Notes under the pieces: model-generated
Database searches by the model: none
What the model was told of the DNA's origin: nothing
The model's input: the letters and a program-made list of their open reading frames with translations, nothing else
Position numbers and translations under genes: made by a program
NCBI GenBank assembly: GCA_934162685.1
Contig: CAKPJO010000053.1
Coordinates: 1 to 9,865 of the forward strand
DNA length: 9,865 nucleotides
From: an uncultured Bacilli bacterium
GTDB lineage: Bacteria > Bacillota_I > Bacilli_A > RFN20 > CAG-826
Reading direction: 5' to 3'
In this document: piece by piece, positions 6,014-9,865 of the stretch
Layout: every line of letters starts with the position of its first letter
Numbering within the stretch: the first letter of the stretch is position 1

Positions 6014-6051
6014 AATAAATTCCTTCCTTCCTTTATATTTATAATATAACA

Positions 6052-6080
6052 ATATTAAAAAAACATTGCAATAATGACAA
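6052..6080 (-). promoter_or_regulatory. Promoter of the lipoprotein gene
   Basis: TTGTCA (6075-6080, 5 of 6 to consensus), a 17-bp spacer and TAATAT (6052-6057) lie 39 bp before the ATG at 6013. The -35 falls inside the loop of the preceding dut terminator. Confidence 0.65.
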
Positions 6081-6090
6081 CGTTTTTTTT
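6057..6090 (-). terminator. Terminator of the nrdD-nrdG-dut operon
   Basis: On the minus strand an A8 run, AACGTTGT, a 7-base loop, GCAATGTT and a T run form an 8-bp core stem (two G-U pairs) that the flanking A and T tracts can lengthen. It lies 29 bases past the dut stop. Its T tract overlaps the lipoprotein promoter spacer. Confidence 0.65.
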
Positions 6091-6118
6091 AAACAATATT
6101 CAATTATTTGTCGATTTT

Positions 6119-6556
6119 TTATTTGGTTCCAGTCGATCCAAATCCACCTGTACCGCGTTTAGTATCATTCAAACTATCTACTTCATCAAACTCAACTTTT
6201 AAAAATGGAGTGACCACTAATTGAGCAATACGTTCATCTTTAGCAATTGTTTGTGGTTCATCGCTATGATTATGTAAAGCAACCATGATTTCCCCTCGAT
6301 AATCAGCATCCACTACTCCGACTTTATTAGCAGGAGCTAAATGCCTTTTACTTGCTAGCCCACTACGAGCATAAATTAATCCCGCATAACCAACTGGTAT
6401 TTCTAAAGCGATACCAGTATGAATTAATTTAGTTTGATGTGGCAATATGGTAACATCATTTTCTTCGCAAGCATATAAATCTGCACCAGCTGAAAATTCA
6501 CTACCATAAGTTGGGATTATTGCTAAATCATTTAGTTTTTTAATGTTAATGTGCAT
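6119..6556 (-). CDS. dut: dUTP diphosphatase (dUTPase)
   Basis: Hydrolyses dUTP to dUMP and pyrophosphate, keeping uracil out of DNA and supplying dUMP for thymidylate synthesis. The 145-aa length is that of the homotrimeric family and all five motifs are present: AGADLYAC (23-30), ARSGLASKR (63-71), GVVDADYRGEI (80-90, with the catalytic Asp probably D83 and the base-stacking Tyr Y86), RIAQLVV (109-115) and the C-terminal RGTGGFGSTG (134-143) that closes over the substrate. The ATG at 6556 is preceded by TAGGAGGA, whose first bases are the TAG stop of nrdG, so the two genes are translationally coupled. As last gene of nrdD-nrdG-dut it links dNTP production to dUTP removal. The N-terminus is complete and no key residue is missing. 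Confidence 0.98.
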   Translation of the reverse strand: MHINIKKLNDLAIIPTYGSEFSAGADLYACEENDVTILPHQTKLIHTGIALEIPVGYAGLIYARSGLASKRHLAPANKVGVVDADYRGEIMVALHNHSDEPQTIAKDERIAQLVVTPFLKVEFDEVDSLNDTKRGTGGFGSTGTK

Positions 6557-6565
6557 AAGGTCCTC

Positions 6566-7096
6566 CTATTTATTAAGAGAAGATAAAACTATCTTTCCTT
6601 GTTTGTTTGTTTCTTTCATATCAATAATTCTTTGATTACTTGAGCCACGAAATTTAAGACGAATATCTTTTAGTTCTTCTACAAATTTTCCATCTACTAA
6701 AATATCAACTAAGTTTAATATTTCTTTTGCACTTGGTAAACTTGCTCTACTTTGTTCAACGCCCATTAATTCTTCATAAGTGAATCCAGAATAAACCCAA
6801 ATTGTTTTATTAGGAACTTCTTTTCTTACTTCTTTTATAAGTTCTAATACTTGTTCTTGGTTTTCTGGTTCAAATGGTTCTCCACCTAAAATCGTAAGTC
6901 CTTCAATGTATTCTTTTTTTAAACTATCGATTAAGGCTTCTTTGGTATAATTAGTAAATTCTTTACCATAATCAAAAGCCCAAGTCATTGGATTAAAACA
7001 ATTTTTACAATGATTACGACATCCAGAAACGAAAAGGGATACACGTACCCCTATTCCGTTAGCGATATCACAATTTTTAATCTCGCCATAATTCAT
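6566..7096 (-). CDS. nrdG: Anaerobic ribonucleotide reductase activating protein (radical SAM)
   Basis: Radical-SAM enzyme that uses a [4Fe-4S] cluster and S-adenosylmethionine to create the glycyl radical on NrdD. The cluster motif is C26-x3-C30-x2-C33 (SGCRNHCKNCFNP). GGEP at 71-74 is the SAM amino-group contact (LTILGGEPF). The N-terminal IANGIGVRVSLFVSGC and the C-terminal VDGKF...LKFRGSSNQRIID block are typical of NrdG. At 176 aa it has the usual length. The ATG at 7096 lies only 2 bases after the nrdD stop, without a good ribosome binding site of its own (GAAAGAG is 16 bases away), so translation probably depends on ribosomes leaving nrdD. Its product must work on NrdD in the same operon, under strict anaerobiosis. 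Confidence 0.97.
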   Translation of the reverse strand: MNYGEIKNCDIANGIGVRVSLFVSGCRNHCKNCFNPMTWAFDYGKEFTNYTKEALIDSLKKEYIEGLTILGGEPFEPENQEQVLELIKEVRKEVPNKTIWVYSGFTYEELMGVEQSRASLPSAKEILNLVDILVDGKFVEELKDIRLKFRGSSNQRIIDMKETNKQGKIVLSSLNK

Positions 7097-7098
7097 AA

Positions 7099-9294
7099 TT
7101 ATAAGTGTAATACTCTTTCTTTAATTTCTTGTGTACGGCCTTGGTTCCAATATTGTGTGCCAATATAGCCACATGTACGACGAGCAACATTCATTTTACT
7201 TTGATCTCTATTATGGCAATGTGGACATTCCCAAACTAATTTGCCATCTTCATCAGTAACAATTTGAATTTCCCCATCATATCCACAAACTTGGCAGAAG
7301 TCTGATTTTGTATTAAGTTCAGCATACATAATATTTTCATAAATGTATTTGATTACAGATAATACTGCTGGTATGTTATCTTTCATATTTGGAACTTCGA
7401 CATACGAAATAGCGCCACCTGGTGATAATCTTTGGAATTCTGCTTCTAAAGCAAATTTAGAGAATGCATCAATTTGTTCAGTTACATGAACGTGATAAGA
7501 ATTCGTAATATAGTTTTTATCAGTTATTCCTGGAATAATACCAAATCTTTTTTGTAAACTCTTAGCAAATTTATAAGTTGTACTTTCAATTGGTGTTCCA
7601 TATAAAGAATAATCAATATTTTCTTCTTTTTTCCATTTACTAGTATAGTCATTTAATGTTTGCATGACTTTTAAGCCAAATTGTTTGCCTTCTTCTTCAG
7701 TAAGTTTTTTATCAACCATATAAAGAACTGTCTCCCATAAGCCTGCATATCCTAAAGAAATAGTTGAATAACCGCCATGAAGGAGTTTATCAATAGTTTC
7801 ACCTTTCTTTAATCTTGCTAATGCGCCATATTGCCATAAAATTGGTGCAACATCAGATACAGTGCCTGTTAATCTTTCATGGCGGCATTGTAACGCTCTA
7901 TGGCAAAGTTCAAGACGTTCATCAAGTATTTTGAAAAATAAATTCATATCTTTCTTAGAAGACAAAGCAACATCAATTAAGTTAATGGTAACAACACCTT
8001 GATTAAAACGACCATAATATTTAGGCTTTCCATTTTCATCAACATAAGGAGTTAAGAATGAACGACAACCCATACAAGGATAGCAATTACCATTACCATT
8101 CTTATCAACTTTGTATTCAAGCATTTTCTTTTCGGAAATATAGTCTGGTACCATTCTTTTAGCGGTACACTCCGCTGCTAACTTAGTTAAATACCAATAT
8201 TTAGAATCTTCATGAATATTTTCTTCTTCTAAAACATAAAGAAGTTTTGGGAAAGCTGGAGTAATCCATTCACCAGCTGGATTTTTAGTGCCTTGAATTC
8301 TTTGTTTTAAGACTTCTTCAATAACCATTGCTAAATCTTCTTTAGTGCGTTCATCTTTTGCTTCATTTAAATACATATTTACAGATACAAATGGTGTTTG
8401 TCCATTAGTGGTTTGTAAAGTATTAATTTGATATTGAATTGTTTGAACACCATGCTCAATTTCTTTCTTCAAACGTTTTTTAACAATACTTTCTACCATA
8501 TCTGTAAATTCTTGTTCTGGCCCTTTGAAGTCTTTACGATAATCTTCTAATTCTTCAAGAACATCTTCACGAATATTTCTTCTTGATTCGTCAACGAATG
8601 GTGCTAAATGTGACAAAGTGATTGTTTGTCCACCATATTGGCTAGATGCAACTTGAGCAATGATTTGAGTAGCAATATTACAAGCAGTATAAAATGAATG
8701 TGGTTTTTCAATTAACGTACCAGATATAACTGTGCCATTTTGTAACATATCTTCCAAATTAACTAAATCGCAGTTATGGATATGTTGAGCAAAGTAATCC
8801 ATATCATGGAAATGGATAATACCCTCTTTATGTGCTTTAACAATATCTTCTGGTAATAAAAAACGTTTAGAAATATCTTTAGATACTTCGCCAGCCATAT
8901 AGTCACGTTGCGTAGAAACTATAACTGGATTCTTATTCGAATTTTCTTGTTTAACTTCTTCATTATTTAATTCGATAAGAGAAAGAATACTTTCATCTGT
9001 TGTATTTGCTTTTCTTACGAGCGCGCGATTATATCTATATGTTATGTAAGAGCGTGCTAAAGCATAGTTTCCAGAAGCCATCAAAGCATCTTCAACCATA
9101 TCTTGAATCTCTTCAACATTTAAAGCTCTTTTGATTTTTTTGCATTTAACATTAAGGTCAGCTACAACCTTATCAATTGCTTCCAATGACAAACGATCTT
9201 GTGGTTCAATTGATTCATTAGCGTGAATAATTGCTAATTTGATTTTGTCTAAATTGAACTTAACTTCTTGTCCCCCACGCTTAATTACTTTCAT
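7099..9294 (-). CDS. nrdD: Anaerobic (class III) ribonucleoside-triphosphate reductase
   Basis: Reduces ribonucleoside triphosphates to dNTPs by a glycyl radical, which oxygen destroys. The 731 aa comprise an N-terminal ATP-cone (about 2-95, VIKRGGQEVKFNLDKIK onward) for allosteric activity control and the 10-stranded reductase barrel. Likely active-site cysteines are C175 (HIHNCDL) and C410 (CYPCMGCRSFL), corresponding to the two in the E. coli enzyme. A zinc site is formed by C667/C670 and C690/C693 (CQVC...CPHC). The radical site is G709 in RRTCGYIGT near the C-terminus. All key residues are present. I chose ATG 9294, which has TAGGAG ten bases upstream, over an in-frame start at 9324 that precedes that site. 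First gene of the nrdD-nrdG-dut operon, with a strong promoter at 9360-9388. Confidence 0.98.
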   Translation of the reverse strand: MKVIKRGGQEVKFNLDKIKLAIIHANESIEPQDRLSLEAIDKVVADLNVKCKKIKRALNVEEIQDMVEDALMASGNYALARSYITYRYNRALVRKANTTDESILSLIELNNEEVKQENSNKNPVIVSTQRDYMAGEVSKDISKRFLLPEDIVKAHKEGIIHFHDMDYFAQHIHNCDLVNLEDMLQNGTVISGTLIEKPHSFYTACNIATQIIAQVASSQYGGQTITLSHLAPFVDESRRNIREDVLEELEDYRKDFKGPEQEFTDMVESIVKKRLKKEIEHGVQTIQYQINTLQTTNGQTPFVSVNMYLNEAKDERTKEDLAMVIEEVLKQRIQGTKNPAGEWITPAFPKLLYVLEEENIHEDSKYWYLTKLAAECTAKRMVPDYISEKKMLEYKVDKNGNGNCYPCMGCRSFLTPYVDENGKPKYYGRFNQGVVTINLIDVALSSKKDMNLFFKILDERLELCHRALQCRHERLTGTVSDVAPILWQYGALARLKKGETIDKLLHGGYSTISLGYAGLWETVLYMVDKKLTEEEGKQFGLKVMQTLNDYTSKWKKEENIDYSLYGTPIESTTYKFAKSLQKRFGIIPGITDKNYITNSYHVHVTEQIDAFSKFALEAEFQRLSPGGAISYVEVPNMKDNIPAVLSVIKYIYENIMYAELNTKSDFCQVCGYDGEIQIVTDEDGKLVWECPHCHNRDQSKMNVARRTCGYIGTQYWNQGRTQEIKERVLHL

Positions 9295-9321
9295 ATAAAA
9301 ATCACTCCTAACACTTATAAA

Positions 9322-9388
9322 CATAAACTACATTATGGTTCTTTAAATAGTGCTATTAAATTATAATTTAAGAAGACAAATAAGACAA
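9322..9388 (-). promoter_or_regulatory. Promoter and leader of the nrdD-nrdG-dut operon
   Basis: TTGTCT (9383-9388), a 17-bp spacer and TATAAT (9360-9365) form a near-consensus sigma-A promoter on the minus strand, with a start near 9353. Two dyads follow: AATAG-TG-CTATT (9346-9357), over the likely start point, and CATAA-N6-TTATG (9322-9337), with centres 22 bp apart. Neither matches the NrdR box ACACWATATATWGTGT, so NrdR control is not supported by sequence. Confidence 0.75.
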
Positions 9389-9630
9389 GATAGGTGCTCA
9401 AAAAGTAAACGAGTTTTGCAATTTTAAAAACATTGATTTTAAATTGCCTGATGCCTTGAATAGGCACTTTTATCAAGAAAGTTCACTCATAGTAATATAA
9501 AATTAATTTGTTTAAAATTATTTTAAATATGGCGGTTTTGCCGATTAATTTTTTTTGCCATTTTGTATGCGCTTTCTATCATCTTTAATTATTTTGTCTA
9601 ATAAAAGCAATAATAAGTTAACACTAACTA
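9389..9630. other. Structured non-coding gap upstream of the nrd promoter
   Basis: No plausible gene is seen here. Several inverted repeats are: GCAATTTTAAAA (9418-9429) with TTTTAAATTGC (9437-9447), one-base bulge; TGCCT (9452-9456) with AGGCA (9462-9466), preceded by another TGCCT (9445-9449); CTTGA with TCAAG (9455-9477); ATGGC (9529-9533) with GCCAT (9557-9561), which enclose a CGG/CCG mini-hairpin and a T8 run (9549-9556); and AGTTA-ACAC-TAACT (9616-9629). They could be an unannotated small RNA, old terminators or chance in AT-rich DNA. Confidence 0.4.
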
Positions 9631-9662
9631 AAAAAGTGGACGAAAATCACTCTTGTCCACTT
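9629..9662 (-). terminator. Terminator of the right-edge gene
   Basis: Minus-strand AAGTGGAC pairs perfectly with GTCCACTT (8 bp, 13-base loop), followed by a T run. It begins 28 bases past the stop of the partial gene at the right edge and fits that gene's orientation. Confidence 0.88.
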
Positions 9663-9690
9663 ATTAATTTCCAATTACTTCAAATCGAAT

Positions 9691-9865
9691 TTATGCTAAA
9701 GAATAATACCCTAAAGTAAGCATTAATCCATAGTAATAAAGAGCTAAATAATCACCTGATAACACTTGATGAGTTGGTGATGTAATAACTTGATTTGTTC
9801 CATCAATAAGTCCACTCTTTAAGTCGGTATAAGCAAAGCCACCTGTTGAACTTTGGAAAATTGGG
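9691..9865 (-). CDS. C-terminal fragment of an unidentified protein (cut by window edge)
   Basis: An open frame enters from the right edge and runs 57 codons to TAA at 9691-9693. It includes GGFAYTDLKSGLIDG, then TSPTHQVLSGDYLALYYYG and a short hydrophobic end LMLTLGYYSLA. It is supported as coding by the terminator that follows at the right distance and orientation, and by the absence of stops. The tail is rich in Tyr, Leu and Gly, and could be the last strand or helix of a secreted or surface protein, but I recognise no family and cannot see the start. Function is left open. The main alternative, a chance frame, is less likely given the terminator. Confidence 0.6.
   Translation of the reverse strand, partial: PIFQSSTGGFAYTDLKSGLIDGTNQVITSPTHQVLSGDYLALYYYGLMLTLGYYSLA

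Noticed and set aside
9616..9629. AGTTA-ACAC-TAACT near the right terminator shares ACACTAAC with the palindrome at 2846-2859.
   Set aside because: Only a half-site matches and there is no promoter here; likely chance.

Overview
The window is AT-rich bacterial DNA, and every gene I can support lies on the minus strand, so transcription runs right to left. The genes suggest a low-GC Gram-positive (Firmicutes/Bacillota-type) anaerobe, possibly close to the Mollicutes/Erysipelotrichia side. The evidence is: strong AGGAGG-type ribosome binding sites, A/T-rich sigma-A-like promoters, hairpin plus T-tract terminators, a one-piece tmRNA ending its tag in FAFAA, a class III (oxygen-sensitive) ribonucleotide reductase, and a cre-like box before gap. 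All tryptophans in the genes I read are TGG and one gene ends in TGA, so the standard bacterial code applies, not the Mycoplasma code.

Right to left, i.e. in order of transcription: (1) 9691-9865 is the last part of an unidentified protein, ended by a clear terminator. (2) 9295-9690 is a 396-base gap with that terminator, several unexplained hairpins and a near-consensus promoter for the next operon. (3) nrdD-nrdG-dut (9294 to 6119) is a compact deoxynucleotide operon: anaerobic ribonucleotide reductase, its radical-SAM activase and dUTPase. Together they make dNTPs without oxygen and remove dUTP. (4) A lipoprotein of unknown role (6013 to 5207) has its own promoter, which overlaps the dut terminator, and its own terminator. 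(5) ssrA (tmRNA, 5082 to 4714) has a promoter, terminator and readable tag. (6) An accessory-looking module (4542 to 2191) holds a small two-helix membrane protein, a TetR-family regulator and a six-helix membrane protein in tight succession, then a terminator, then a separately promoted SAM-dependent methyltransferase whose promoter contains a perfect 14-bp palindrome. (7) argS (2106 to 457) encodes arginyl-tRNA synthetase. (8) gap (321 to beyond the left edge) encodes the N-terminal third of glyceraldehyde-3-phosphate dehydrogenase, preceded by the cre-like box.

Most of the window is ordinary core metabolism and translation quality control. The part most worth following is the TetR/membrane/methyltransferase module with its candidate operators. 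The structured gap upstream of nrdD, the short tmRNA tag and the interleaved terminator/promoter signals are secondary points. I found no CRISPR array, insertion sequence, phage gene, toxin-antitoxin pair or recognisable defence system.
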